NCBI GenBank assembly: GCA_014238065.1
Contig: JABABU010000034.1
Location: 42,561 to 106,560, forward strand
Direction: 5' to 3'
DNA length: 64,000 nucleotides
Source of the DNA: Actinomycetota bacterium
Lineage (GTDB): Bacteria; Actinomycetota; Acidimicrobiia; Acidimicrobiales; Poriferisodalaceae
The first letter of the stretch is position 1; each line of letters starts with the position of its first letter. The position numbers and the translations under genes are program-made. The notes beneath the pieces are model-generated. The model worked only from the letters and a program-made list of their open reading frames with translations. It was not told where the DNA came from and did no database searches. Below, piece by piece: positions 36,335 through 44,724 of this stretch.

Positions 36335-37171
36335 TCAGACTTGATAATCGCAGTAGAAGTGCGTCTGGCCGCTGGTACGCACCTTCTGCACTTCGCCGCG
36401 CCCGTTCCGGCTGCGAAGCCCGGCCCGCTCGTAGACTTCGAGGTACTCCGAGTATCCGCCGACGGCGCCAAACACGTCGACGAGGACACCGTCGGCCAGC
36501 GTTGTTCCGCGATGTTTCACCGCGTTGTGCATCGTCTCGACGATGGCGCGGTAGAGACGACGGATCTCCTGAATCGTGATGCTGTCGGCTCTACGATCGT
36601 ACCGAAGCAAGGCCGAATGGAGGATCTCGTCGGCATAGACCGGACCGAGGCCGATAACGAAGGTGTTGTCCATCAGCAGTGTCCGCAGACGCTGATCGTT
36701 CCTGGCTCGGAGACGTTGGCCGAACACGGTCCACGGGATGGGTTCGTCCACAGGATCGAAGCCAGCCGGGGGTCCGGCGATGTCGTTGAGGTCATCGACG
36801 GCCATCACCTGCGATTTCGCACCCGACTTGACGGGAACTATCAGTCGCAGTTGGCCGCCCTGCGTGAAGCCGATGACAAGAGCGGTGTCAGACTCGATGG
36901 CGTCTTTGTTGGCGTGGCGACGCAGACGAGCCCCATTGGCGAGATCGAGCGTCATGACCTCGTCATCTCCGATGTCGAAGACGAGCACAAGGCCACGACG
37001 GGTCACGCCGAGGATCTTTCGGCCGACCAGACGGTCGGCAACAGCCTTGCGAGTCGAGAAACCCTCGAAGAGCACCATGGGCCCAGGGGCCTCTACGGCT
37101 TTGATCTTGCGTCCACCTATGTCTTTGTCAAGATCGCGTCTGATCGTCTCGATCTCAGGTAGTTCTGGCAT
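36335..37171 (-). CDS. Divergent, zincless Fpg/MutM-family protein
   Basis: A 278-residue protein of the formamidopyrimidine-DNA glycosylase/Nei family in the usual rnc-fpg-smc slot. The N-terminal PELPE with catalytic P2 and E3 is intact, and the H2TH core is recognisable (VIGLGPVYADEILH, although the canonical GLGN has Pro). However, the beta-hairpin lysine of RRGK is Leu here (RRGL, 58-61). The C-terminal finger has one Cys (C274) instead of four, and the terminal Arg of the QGGR motif is absent. It starts ATG in a TGATG overlap with rnc. It may still bind abasic or damaged DNA, but normal 8-oxoG activity is doubtful. Confidence 0.88.
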   Translation of the reverse strand: MPELPEIETIRRDLDKDIGGRKIKAVEAPGPMVLFEGFSTRKAVADRLVGRKILGVTRRGLVLVFDIGDDEVMTLDLANGARLRRHANKDAIESDTALVIGFTQGGQLRLIVPVKSGAKSQVMAVDDLNDIAGPPAGFDPVDEPIPWTVFGQRLRARNDQRLRTLLMDNTFVIGLGPVYADEILHSALLRYDRRADSITIQEIRRLYRAIVETMHNAVKHRGTTLADGVLVDVFGAVGGYSEYLEVYERAGLRSRNGRGEVQKVRTSGQTHFYCDYQV

Positions 37172-37875
37172 CAGTCCTCTTCGCCTTCGCTGTGCTCACG
37201 AAAATGGGCCCACGCGTTACGCGCTGCGGCTTGCTCCGCCTGCTTCTTCGTTCTTCCTTCGCCACTACCGACAATGGCGTCGGATACCGCCACATCCGCA
37301 GTGAACCGCATGTCGTGGTCTGGGCCTTCGCCGACCACCAGGTAGCTCGGTCCTTCGTCGTTGTTCTTTGCGACGATTTCCTGCAGCAGTGTCTTGTAGT
37401 CATTGCCACCCGGGCCTTCGGCGGCCTCTGCGATCCGATCCTTCAAGCTCCTCAGGACGAACTCGTTCGTTTTCTCCCAGCCGCCATCGAGATAGATGGC
37501 ACCGATGACGGCTTCAAACGCGTCACACAGAATTGACGTCTTCTCGCGTCCGCCAGACAGATCCTCCCCCTTGCCGAGCATCACGGCTTGGCCGATCGAG
37601 TACTCGGAAGCAACCTCGGCCAACACCGACGCGTTCACCACTGACGCCCTGATCTTTGCGAGGCCACCCTCTGACAAATCTGGATACGCGAAGAAAGTCG
37701 ACTCTGTGACCGCAATCCCCAGCACCGAATCGCCGAGGTATTCGAGCCGTTCGTTCGACGGGACGCCGCCGTTCTCGGCGCACCATGAACGATGTGACAG
37801 CGCACATTGCAGAAGAGAGCGATCCTCGAAGCTGTACCCGAGACGCCCACAGAGGTCGTCGAGTTGCCGGTCAAT
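37171..37875 (-). CDS. rnc: Ribonuclease III with non-canonical start
   Basis: A 234-residue double-strand-specific RNase. The catalytic helix is NERLEYLGDSVLG with E42, E45 and D49; the second acidic pair is in DAFEAVIGAIYLD; the C-terminal dsRNA-binding domain begins NDYKTLLQEI. No ATG, GTG or TTG occurs between the upstream in-frame stop and this helix; the first GTG (codon 51, 37725) would delete it. The likely start is ATT, sharing ATTGA with the acpP stop, or CTG six bases earlier. Position and composition are otherwise normal. Confidence 0.9.
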   Translation of the reverse strand: MDRQLDDLCGRLGYSFEDRSLLQCALSHRSWCAENGGVPSNERLEYLGDSVLGIAVTESTFFAYPDLSEGGLAKIRASVVNASVLAEVASEYSIGQAVMLGKGEDLSGGREKTSILCDAFEAVIGAIYLDGGWEKTNEFVLRSLKDRIAEAAEGPGGNDYKTLLQEIVAKNNDEGPSYLVVGEGPDHDMRFTADVAVSDAIVGSGEGRTKKQAEQAAARNAWAHFREHSEGEED

Positions 37876-38179
37876 TTCCAGCGTTCGAACCGAGTTTGGC
37901 GACGACGTAGTCGACGGCGTCTCTGACAGTCTTCAGTTCTTCGAGATCTTCGTCCTCGATCCTGAAACCCACCGTTCGCTCGCCGACCTCTTCCTCGATC
38001 GCCTCCACCAACTCGATCAATGCGAGGCTGTCCGCGTCAAGATCGTCGGCGAACGATGCGCTTTCCGACACCGCGGACGGCTCAATCTCGAGAATGTCCG
38101 CAAGCTGGTCGCGGATCAACTCGAACACCTCTTGTCGATCCATAGGACTCTGCTCCACATGGGTTTCGGCCGGCACCAT
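37871..38179 (-). CDS. acpP: Acyl carrier protein
   Basis: About 102 residues, with the core ACP from MDRQEVFELI. The phosphopantetheine Ser lies in DLDADSLALIELVEAIEEE. The protein is longer than usual ACP (about 80) through an N-terminal 13-residue lead and an acidic insertion (VGFRIEDEDLEEL). Three start codons lie in a row (ATGATGGTG) just after GAGGAG, so the exact start is unsure. It is between plsX and rnc, the normal arrangement in Actinobacteria, and its stop overlaps the rnc start. Confidence 0.93.
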   Translation of the reverse strand: MVPAETHVEQSPMDRQEVFELIRDQLADILEIEPSAVSESASFADDLDADSLALIELVEAIEEEVGERTVGFRIEDEDLEELKTVRDAVDYVVAKLGSNAGN

Positions 38180-38230
38180 CATCTCCTCAAGGCCTCGGAC
38201 GCCTATGATCCTAGCGCCTCGCGACTCCGG

Positions 38231-39202
38231 TCAGACTCGTACCGCTGCCGCGAGTGAACCGACCACGTCGGCGTCGACCATGTCACGGGCCACACCGACC
38301 GCGTTCACGATGGCGGTCGCGCTCGAAGAACCGTGTCCGATGATGCTGACACCGTTCACGCCGAGCAGAAGCGCTCCCCCGTATGTGTCAGGGTCGAACT
38401 CGACAGCAAGCGGCGCAAGGAGGCCAAGTGCTTCACCTGCCGCAGCGCCGGCATCGGGGCCGCTCAAGGCACCGAATACCGCGTTCACTATGGTTCGCAA
38501 GCTACCCTCGAGCGTCTTCAAAACGACATTTCCGGTGAACCCGTCGGTGACGACGACATCGACATCGCCGCTCATCATCTCGCGGCCCTCGACGTTTCCG
38601 ATGAAGTTGATCCCATCGAGTTCCTTCAGCAACGCGTGGGTGTCCTTCGTGAGCTGGTTGCCCTTCGACGACTCCTCGCCGATTGACAGCAAACCGACCC
38701 GTGGCCGGTCGACACCGAAGCGAATCTTTGCGAACGCCGAACCCATCTGGGCGTACTGCATCAGCCACGACGGCTGGCAGTCGGCCATCGCGCCGGAATC
38801 GAGCAACACCGTCGGACCAGCCCCAGGTACCGGAATCGCCGTCGCGACCCCCGGGCGCGCAACGCCTTTGATCCTGCCCATTCTCAACAAGGCAGCGGCG
38901 ACCGTCGCTCCCGTGTTCCCGGCGGAGACAAACGCAGAAGCACCACCATCACGCACGAGCTCAGAACCGCGCACCAGCGACGAGTCCTTCTTCGTCCTGA
39001 CGCTCTTCGCTCCATCCTCAGACATCGAGATGACCTCGGACGCCTCGACGAGCTCGAGACCGAGCGTGTCGCCGATGTCGGCTCCGCGGCCCACGAGAAC
39101 CACGTCGACACCCAACTCATCCACGGCACGACGCGCACCGGCAACGATCTCGTCGGGGGCGTGATCGCCTCCCATCGCGTCGACCGCAATCGGGCCGCTC
39201 AC
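38231..39202 (-). CDS. plsX: Phosphate acyltransferase PlsX
   Basis: A 323-residue enzyme that turns acyl-ACP into acyl-phosphate for phospholipid synthesis. The N-terminus VSGPIAVDAMGGDHAPDEIV is diagnostic, followed by SAGNTGATVAAALLRMGRIKGVARP and GFTGNVVLKTLEG. The GTG start is 4 bp after the rpmF stop; the frame is open further upstream but runs across rpmF. The C-terminus retains GHGSSSATAIVNAV. Its neighbours acpP, rpmF and DUF177 match the conserved cluster. Confidence 0.96.
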   Translation of the reverse strand: MSGPIAVDAMGGDHAPDEIVAGARRAVDELGVDVVLVGRGADIGDTLGLELVEASEVISMSEDGAKSVRTKKDSSLVRGSELVRDGGASAFVSAGNTGATVAAALLRMGRIKGVARPGVATAIPVPGAGPTVLLDSGAMADCQPSWLMQYAQMGSAFAKIRFGVDRPRVGLLSIGEESSKGNQLTKDTHALLKELDGINFIGNVEGREMMSGDVDVVVTDGFTGNVVLKTLEGSLRTIVNAVFGALSGPDAGAAAGEALGLLAPLAVEFDPDTYGGALLLGVNGVSIIGHGSSSATAIVNAVGVARDMVDADVVGSLAAAVRV

Positions 39203-39206
39203 GAAA

Positions 39207-39386
39207 CTACTCGACTTCGATGGCGCGGCGTCCGCCGTACCAGCCGCAGTTCTGACACACGACGTGAGGAACCTTCGTCGCGTTGCACTGTGGGCAGGTG
39301 CTTCGGGCAGGGGCACCGAGCTTCCACGCTGAGGCCCGCCGACTGCGGGTCTTCATCTTGGAGGTCTTCTTCTTGGGAACAGCCAT
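39207..39386 (-). CDS. rpmF: 50S ribosomal protein L32
   Basis: A 59-residue large-subunit protein. MAVPKKKTSKMKTRSRRASAW is the typical start, and the zinc ribbon is C-P-Q-C with C-Q-N-C, the zinc-binding form of L32. The start ATG is 12-15 nt after an AGGATC. It is followed by plsX after 4 bp. A gap of about 200 bp separates it from the DUF177 gene upstream. Confidence 0.96.
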   Translation of the reverse strand: MAVPKKKTSKMKTRSRRASAWKLGAPARSTCPQCNATKVPHVVCQNCGWYGGRRAIEVE

Positions 39387-39584
39387 CGTCGATCCTGGTG
39401 AAACCGTGGGCCGAGCGAGGCAACCCCGTCGGCACGAACGATCGAGCGTACCCGCCGAGAGCGCCGGCTACTACTCTGCTCTCGCTCCGGGGCCACTCAG
39501 GCGGCAGGAAAGTCCGCCCCACCACGATGCGCCTGGTCGGCGGCGAAGGTGAAGAGTGACGGTGTCGTGCCCCGTCGCTGCTCG

Positions 39585-40124
39585 CTACTTGTCTTCGTCG
39601 AAGGTGAGGGCATCGAGGGCTGCCCAACGGGGGTCGGCCAGCCCTGCTTCGGATTCGGCGACGACTTCTTCACCTTCCTTGTCCTCAGCGAGGTCCGGGG
39701 CACGATCGCACACGCCGACACCGCCGTTCGGGCACTTTGCGAGTAACGGAAGCTCGAGCAGCAGCGCATCGGACACCATCGGGAACAGGTCGACGTCTTC
39801 GCGCCCGATCGGATATACATCGTCGTCGGCTGTCGCGTCGGAGAACACTTCCTGCACCTCGGCAAGCACATCGCCGAAGACCTCGTCGAGACAGAGATTG
39901 CACGGACCGATCCAGCGGGCGCTCACCGAACCCGTCGCCGTCACTCCATCGGACACTGCCTCGAGGGACACATCGACCACCACCTCACTTGCCGGATCGA
40001 CCGACGTGTCGCTGACCGTGAGACCGGCAAGCCGTGTCGCAATGGTCACGGGACGCCGCTGGTGCAGCTTCCTGCGAAGGTCCGTGAGCGGCACCAGAAG
40101 ATCGTTGCGGGCCTCGTCGGCCAC
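39585..40124 (-). CDS. DUF177/YceD-family protein
   Basis: A 179-residue member of the family always found upstream of rpmF. Conserved parts are the RWIGPCNLCLDEV pair of Cys, the acidic EVFSD segment and the LLLELPLLAKC region with a further Cys. YceD has been tied to 23S rRNA accumulation in bacteria and plants. A GTG start lies 2 nt after the upstream gene. The C-terminal region carries an acidic extension (EDKEGEEVVAESEA). Confidence 0.9.
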   Translation of the reverse strand: MADEARNDLLVPLTDLRRKLHQRRPVTIATRLAGLTVSDTSVDPASEVVVDVSLEAVSDGVTATGSVSARWIGPCNLCLDEVFGDVLAEVQEVFSDATADDDVYPIGREDVDLFPMVSDALLLELPLLAKCPNGGVGVCDRAPDLAEDKEGEEVVAESEAGLADPRWAALDALTFDEDK

Positions 40125-40126
40125 TC

Positions 40127-40720
40127 TCAGTCAACGTCCTGGTCGAAGAGGAGCGCGCCACCAGCTATGCGTTCCTCGGTGAGGTCGATCACCAATTCGT
40201 CGTCGGGGTCGCGTTCGTTCGCCGGGAGGTCGACCGTCGGCAACTCACTCAGACGCTCACGTCCTCCTTGGACGATGCGAGCGATCTTGCCGAGCGTCAC
40301 CTCGAACTGCGCGAGCCGCTGCTCACAGAAGTCCTCCGTTTGACGTCGCCAATGACGCGCCTCAGCCTCTGCCTCATCGCGAATGCGACGGCCATAGATC
40401 TCCGACTGGCGTACGAGCTCGGTGCGCCGAACCATCTGCTCGGCCTGGGCGCTGCCGGCAGCGACGATCTCGTCGGCTTCAGCCCGTGCGGCTTGGAGGT
40501 ACTCTTCGCGCTCCTTCAGCAACCATCTCGCAGCGCGGAGCTCCTCCGGCATGGCCGCGAGTGCCTCGTCGAGCGCGGCGAGGAGTTCGTCGCGAGGAAC
40601 CATGACATTGCTCGACAACGGAACCGGTCTCGTCTCCCGCAGCACATCGGCCACGGCAGCGACGAGGTCATAGGCGGATGCGGGCAGCGCGTCCTGATCC
40701 ACTTCGACGTGATCGCTCAC
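40127..40720 (-). CDS. Coiled-coil DivIVA/AtpF-like protein (Rv2927c-like)
   Basis: A 197-residue mainly helical protein. The central coiled coil, about residues 60-145, is rich in Glu, Arg and Ala (KEREEYLQAARAEADEIVAAG and EIYGRRIRDEAEAEARHW). It resembles the actinobacterial protein next to DUF177 and rnc in mycobacteria (Rv2927c), often named a DivIVA- or F0-b-like protein. No membrane segment is present. The GTG start overlaps the coaD stop by 4 nt (GTGA). Function is unknown; a role in cell-envelope or division scaffolding is guessed from the fold. Confidence 0.82.
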   Translation of the reverse strand: MSDHVEVDQDALPASAYDLVAAVADVLRETRPVPLSSNVMVPRDELLAALDEALAAMPEELRAARWLLKEREEYLQAARAEADEIVAAGSAQAEQMVRRTELVRQSEIYGRRIRDEAEAEARHWRRQTEDFCEQRLAQFEVTLGKIARIVQGGRERLSELPTVDLPANERDPDDELVIDLTEERIAGGALLFDQDVD

Positions 40721-41193
40721 GAGAGCTTCTCGGCAAGTCGGCGTGCTACTGGCTCAGGCATCATGTGTGACACCTCTCCCCCGAATCGAGCTATGTCTCG
40801 AATGTACTTCGAAGCGATGTACGAATCAGCCGATGTCGCCGGAAAGAACACCGTTTCGATACCGGTGACGGCTTTGTTCATCTGCGCCATCTGCATCTCG
40901 GACTCGAAGTCGTCGACTCCTCGAAGCCCTTTGACGATGAGGTCGGCCTCCATGTCGGCTGCAAGCTGAACGACCAGAGCGTAGAAGCTCATCACGCTCA
41001 CATTGCCGAGGTGCTCGACGGCCTCGGAGATCATCTCGACCCGTTCGGGCCCGTCGAACAGCGGCGCCGGCTTCTGCGGGTTGTACATGGCCGCGATCAC
41101 GACCTCATCGAACAGATTGCTCGCGGTCGTGATGATGCCCATGTGACCGTTGTGCAACGGATCGAACGATCCCGGATACAAGACCTTGGTCAT
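40717..41193 (-). CDS. coaD: Phosphopantetheine adenylyltransferase
   Basis: A 158-residue nucleotidyltransferase for the penultimate step of CoA synthesis. The nucleotide-binding motif PGSFDPLHNGHMG, the LIVKGLRGVDDFESEM block and the switch PATSADSYIASKYIRDIARFGG are all canonical. It is adjacent to rsmD, as in most bacteria. No unusual changes. Confidence 0.97.
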   Translation of the reverse strand: MTKVLYPGSFDPLHNGHMGIITTASNLFDEVVIAAMYNPQKPAPLFDGPERVEMISEAVEHLGNVSVMSFYALVVQLAADMEADLIVKGLRGVDDFESEMQMAQMNKAVTGIETVFFPATSADSYIASKYIRDIARFGGEVSHMMPEPVARRLAEKLS

Positions 41194-41228
41194 GACACAC
41201 CCTCAGACGAGACCTCGACGACTCCTGG

Positions 41229-41753
41229 TCACGGTACCGCTTGGGTCCGCTCCACAACCGCGACCTGCGTTCGCCCGTAGGAACTGGCTTTGATCTCGAT
41301 CCAGCCGCCGGGCAAGTCGACAGGTGAAGCAGATTCGATCACGGCAGCATCGGCGGGCAACATCTCGAGCAACTGGTGCCACTCGGAGAAGTCGTATGGC
41401 GGATCCAGCAGCGCCACATCGAACCGAGCATCCATCGTGGTGAAGAATCGCGTCGCTGTCATTCTGTGCACCCGAGCTTCGAAGTCGAGCGACTCGAGGT
41501 TGGCCTTCACGGCGCGGACCGCCGTTGCATCGTGGTCGACGAACACTGCCGACGCTGCTCCGCGCGACAGAGCCTCGATACCGAGAGCCCCAGACCCGGC
41601 GAACAGGTCGAGCATCGTCGCGCCGCGAATCATGTTGAGACTCTCGAGCCGATTGAAAATCGACTCGCGCACCCGATCAGACGTCGGGCGGACCGAGATG
41701 CCGGCGGGCGCAGTCAGTCGTCGTCCTCTAGCGGTTCCGGCGATCACACGCAT
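41229..41753 (-). CDS. rsmD: 16S rRNA (guanine966-N2)-methyltransferase
   Basis: A 174-residue SAM-dependent methyltransferase. Start MRVIAGTARGRRL, then RPTSDRVRESIFN, the SAM motif LDLFAGSGALGIEALSRGA, and the catalytic LLDPPYDF. The chosen ATG removes a five-residue upstream extension. It is 36 bp upstream of coaD. It methylates G966 on the 30S subunit. Confidence 0.96.
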   Translation of the reverse strand: MRVIAGTARGRRLTAPAGISVRPTSDRVRESIFNRLESLNMIRGATMLDLFAGSGALGIEALSRGAASAVFVDHDATAVRAVKANLESLDFEARVHRMTATRFFTTMDARFDVALLDPPYDFSEWHQLLEMLPADAAVIESASPVDLPGGWIEIKASSYGRTQVAVVERTQAVP

Positions 41754-41800
41754 TCCGTGACGGTACAAGCGCCACCACCGATCGGTGCGAGACTGCGCCC

Positions 41801-41968
41801 ATGCCCATCCCCGAGACGATCGTGTGTGTCGACTGCGGAGGGGTGTGCAGCCTCATCAGCTACCCGGACCCTGACGAGGGCTTCCAGCCAGGTGACATCG
41901 TCGCCTATCGCTGCCGCGACTGCCTCGATCGCTGGGACATCGAGATCGAAGCCGACGACCTCGAGTAA
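41801..41968 (+). CDS. Small zinc-ribbon-like protein, 55 residues
   Basis: A short frame with strong coding character on the plus strand inside the minus-strand superoperon. Two CxxC pairs, CVDC and CRDC (residues 9-12 and 38-41), are separated by an acidic loop (PDPDEGFQPGD) and end in an acidic tail (EIEADDLE). The pattern fits a rubredoxin/zinc-ribbon knuckle. Translation would begin at ATG about 47 bp from the rsmD start, in the divergent direction. The function is unknown. Confidence 0.65.
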   Translation: MPIPETIVCVDCGGVCSLISYPDPDEGFQPGDIVAYRCRDCLDRWDIEIEADDLE

Positions 41969-42126
41969 CCGGGTTCCCTTCTTCCTACACCGGGCTGAAC
42001 GTCACCTTGAAGGCACTCTGAGTCTTCACGTACTCGACGAAGTTGTCGGTCGGTGAAACAACGCCTTACGACTCCGGCGAGGAGCGGGTGGTTCCGGTCC
42101 GGCAATTGGTGGTCCAGAATGACGTC

Positions 42127-42558
42127 ATGGCCACAGAGGAATTTCAGGCAGCAGAGAACAACAGGATGGAGCCGCAACACTTCAAGCCGAAGCGCTGGGT
42201 GCGGCTCATGCAAACCGTCAGCGGTGGGTTCGTCATCATGATGGGAGCGAGTGCCGTCGGCGCGAACAGCGGTAGCATCCCGATCGGCATAGCGGCACTG
42301 CTGGTCGGCACGTTCACGCTCGGCCAGGGCCTCTACAGCGAAGTGATCGCGACCGAGGACGACCTCAGAGTCAGACGAAACATCTGGAAGCCCGTGATCA
42401 CGGCTTGGGAAGACATCGACTTCTGCATGCCAGGGAATCCGCTCGCCTGCCGACTCATCGCCGGCAAGACGTTGCGCCTCATACCGCTGCTCCACGAACC
42501 GCACGAGCTGCGCGCATTGATCGACGACACCGTAGGCCCACCACCGTCGAAGAGCTGA
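42127..42558 (+). CDS. Small membrane protein with PH-like cytosolic part
   Basis: About 143 residues. It has a short cytosolic head, two adjoining hydrophobic helices (about residues 30-72, for example FVIMMGASAVGA and IAALLVGTFTLG), and a C-terminal domain with RVRRNIWKPVITAWEDID that resembles the bacterial PH-domain pattern. The frame extends 28 codons further upstream (GTG at 42043), so the start is uncertain. It converges with recG, stops 2 bp apart. No function assigned. Confidence 0.7.
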   Translation: MATEEFQAAENNRMEPQHFKPKRWVRLMQTVSGGFVIMMGASAVGANSGSIPIGIAALLVGTFTLGQGLYSEVIATEDDLRVRRNIWKPVITAWEDIDFCMPGNPLACRLIAGKTLRLIPLLHEPHELRALIDDTVGPPPSKS

Positions 42559-42560
42559 CT

Positions 42561-44714
42561 TCAGCCCTTCAGCAAGTAGTCGCCGCCCTCGCGGTCCGAC
42601 AAGAACCACTTGAGTTCATCGGCCAACAAGGCATAGCGACCGAGAGAGGGATCGTCGTCGAGGATGGAGCCGGCCGCGCTCCGAGCCCGAACGACCCACT
42701 CCTTGTCTCTTCGCAGTGACGCTAAACGCAAGTCGTTCCGACCCGACTGACGCCGCTCGAAGATGGTGCCTTCTCCGCGAAGCTCGAGATCGACTTCGGC
42801 CAGCTCAAACCCGTCGGTCGTTGCGGCGAGCGCATCGAGCCTGGCATCACCGTCCGAAGTGACCTCGTGGGTCGAGACGAGATAGCACCTCGAGGCCGCC
42901 GACCCGCGTCCGACACGCCCGCGCAGTTGATGGAGCTGCGCGATCCCGAATCGCTCGGCTGACTCGATGACCATCACGGTCGCGTTCGGAACGTCGACAC
43001 CCACCTCGATCACCGTGGTCGCGATGAGCGCATCGAGTTCGCCGGCGCGAAAGGCGGCCATGGTGGCTTCTTTCTCGTGGCCGGAGAGGCGCCCGTGCAA
43101 CAAACCGAGCCGGCGCCCCGACAGCTCGGTGGCGGCGAGCCGTTCGAACATTTCCTCAGCAGAGTTCGCGTCGAGCTTCTCCGACTCTTCGATCAGAGGA
43201 CAGACCACATAGACCTGGCCGCCGTCGGCGATTTCCTCGCGGACGGTGTGCCACATCTCGGAGAGGCCGACGTCGTCTTCGACACGATGCGTGATGATCG
43301 GCGTCCTTCCGGGTGGAAGTTCGTCGAGCACCGACACGTCGAGGTCGCCGTATACGGTCATGGCGGCGGTGCGAGGAATCGGGGTTGCCGTCATGACCAG
43401 CAAGTCGGGAACGCGACCGTCCGACCGTCCCTGATCGCGAAGTTTATCCCTCTGTTCGACACCGAATCGGTGCTGTTCATCGACCACGACGGCGCCGAGA
43501 GATGCGAACTCGACACCATCCTGGATGAGTGCGTGAGTACCGATGACGATGTCGACCTCGCCAGCAGCGAGTCCGGCGAGAATCTTCCGTCGCGCCGGGG
43601 CTCCCACCCGGTTCGTGAGCAACTCGACACGAAGTGGCCGCCATCCCGCAAGCGTTCGGTCGTCGGGAACCTCGATCTCGGACAGCAGCTCTCGGATGCC
43701 GAGCGCGTGTTGTTCGGCGAGCACTTCCGTCGGAGCCATCAACGCCGCCTGGTGTCCACCCTGGACGGCAACGACCATCGCATGTACCGCGACCAACGTC
43801 TTCCCGGAGCCCACGTCGCCCTGCAGCAGACGATGCATCGGCGTCGCCGAGCTGAGATCGAAATCGATCTCGTCCATGGTCCGCTGCTGAGCAGCCGTCA
43901 ACTCGAAGCCGAGTGCTGACCTGAACCGATCGACAAGCTCGCCCTCGATGCGGTGTTGCACGCCCACACATGCGAGTTCGAGCGCACGCTTTCGACGCAA
44001 GAGCGTGAGTTGCACGCGGAGAAGTTCGTCGAACACGAGTCGCGACCTCGCTCCAAAGACATCGGACATGGACTCAGGGCCATGGATCAAGGTCATTGCC
44101 TGATGTCGACTCATGAGCCCCCATTGGGCCAACACGTCAGCCGGCAGAGGGTCTCCGAGCCCACGCTCAGAGCAGCGACGTAGCGACTCGGTCACGAACG
44201 AAGCCACGTCCCAGGTCATCAAGCCGGCTTTGTCGGACTGGGGATAGATCGGGACGATTCGACCTGTCCTGTCCCCGACCAGGTCGACAACCGGATTCGC
44301 CATCTGCTTCGCTCCTCGATACAGGTCGACCTTGCCGAAGAATGCTGCGACCGTGCCCTCTGCCAGCTGCTTGGTGCGCCAGGGCTGGTTGAAGAACGTC
44401 ACCGACAAACGCCCGCTTCCGTCGGAGATCGATGCGGTCACCAGCGTTCTGCCGTTTCTGGTGCGCCGGCTGTCGATTCTGGCAACGGTGCCGAGCACGA
44501 GCGCTTCCTCACCAGGAGCTACGTCGGAAACACGCGCCTCCTTGGTGCGATCGATGTAGCGCCTGGGGTAGTAGGTCAGCAGGTCGGCGACCGTGTGCAC
44601 GTCAACTTGAGCAAGCGATGCCTTCTTCTTCTGGCCAACGCCCCTGAGGCGCTCGACCGGGATTGCCTCGAGCTCGGCCAAAGTCAGAGGACCACTCGTG
44701 GGCACGTCAGTCAT
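42561..44714 (-). CDS. recG: ATP-dependent DNA helicase RecG
   Basis: A 717-residue fork-reversal helicase. The N-terminal wedge (OB) domain begins near residue 60 (LVLGTVARIDSRRTRNG), then come Walker A LLQGDVGSGKT, motif II VVVDEQHRFG, motif III VMTATPIPRTAA and motif VI QLRGRVGRG. The frame is open upstream by 57 codons, but the ATG at 44714 gives the family-like start and lies 10 bp after the preceding stop. It is coupled in order with the fakA-like gene, as in many bacteria. Confidence 0.96.
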   Translation of the reverse strand: MTDVPTSGPLTLAELEAIPVERLRGVGQKKKASLAQVDVHTVADLLTYYPRRYIDRTKEARVSDVAPGEEALVLGTVARIDSRRTRNGRTLVTASISDGSGRLSVTFFNQPWRTKQLAEGTVAAFFGKVDLYRGAKQMANPVVDLVGDRTGRIVPIYPQSDKAGLMTWDVASFVTESLRRCSERGLGDPLPADVLAQWGLMSRHQAMTLIHGPESMSDVFGARSRLVFDELLRVQLTLLRRKRALELACVGVQHRIEGELVDRFRSALGFELTAAQQRTMDEIDFDLSSATPMHRLLQGDVGSGKTLVAVHAMVVAVQGGHQAALMAPTEVLAEQHALGIRELLSEIEVPDDRTLAGWRPLRVELLTNRVGAPARRKILAGLAAGEVDIVIGTHALIQDGVEFASLGAVVVDEQHRFGVEQRDKLRDQGRSDGRVPDLLVMTATPIPRTAAMTVYGDLDVSVLDELPPGRTPIITHRVEDDVGLSEMWHTVREEIADGGQVYVVCPLIEESEKLDANSAEEMFERLAATELSGRRLGLLHGRLSGHEKEATMAAFRAGELDALIATTVIEVGVDVPNATVMVIESAERFGIAQLHQLRGRVGRGSAASRCYLVSTHEVTSDGDARLDALAATTDGFELAEVDLELRGEGTIFERRQSGRNDLRLASLRRDKEWVVRARSAAGSILDDDPSLGRYALLADELKWFLSDREGGDYLLKG

Positions 44715-44724
44715 CGCACAATCG

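Noticed and set aside
37871..38182. Two overlapping genes as the reason for the missing rnc start
   Set aside because: The acpP frame is complete and normal, so rnc lacks a usual start within its own frame rather than being fused to acpP.
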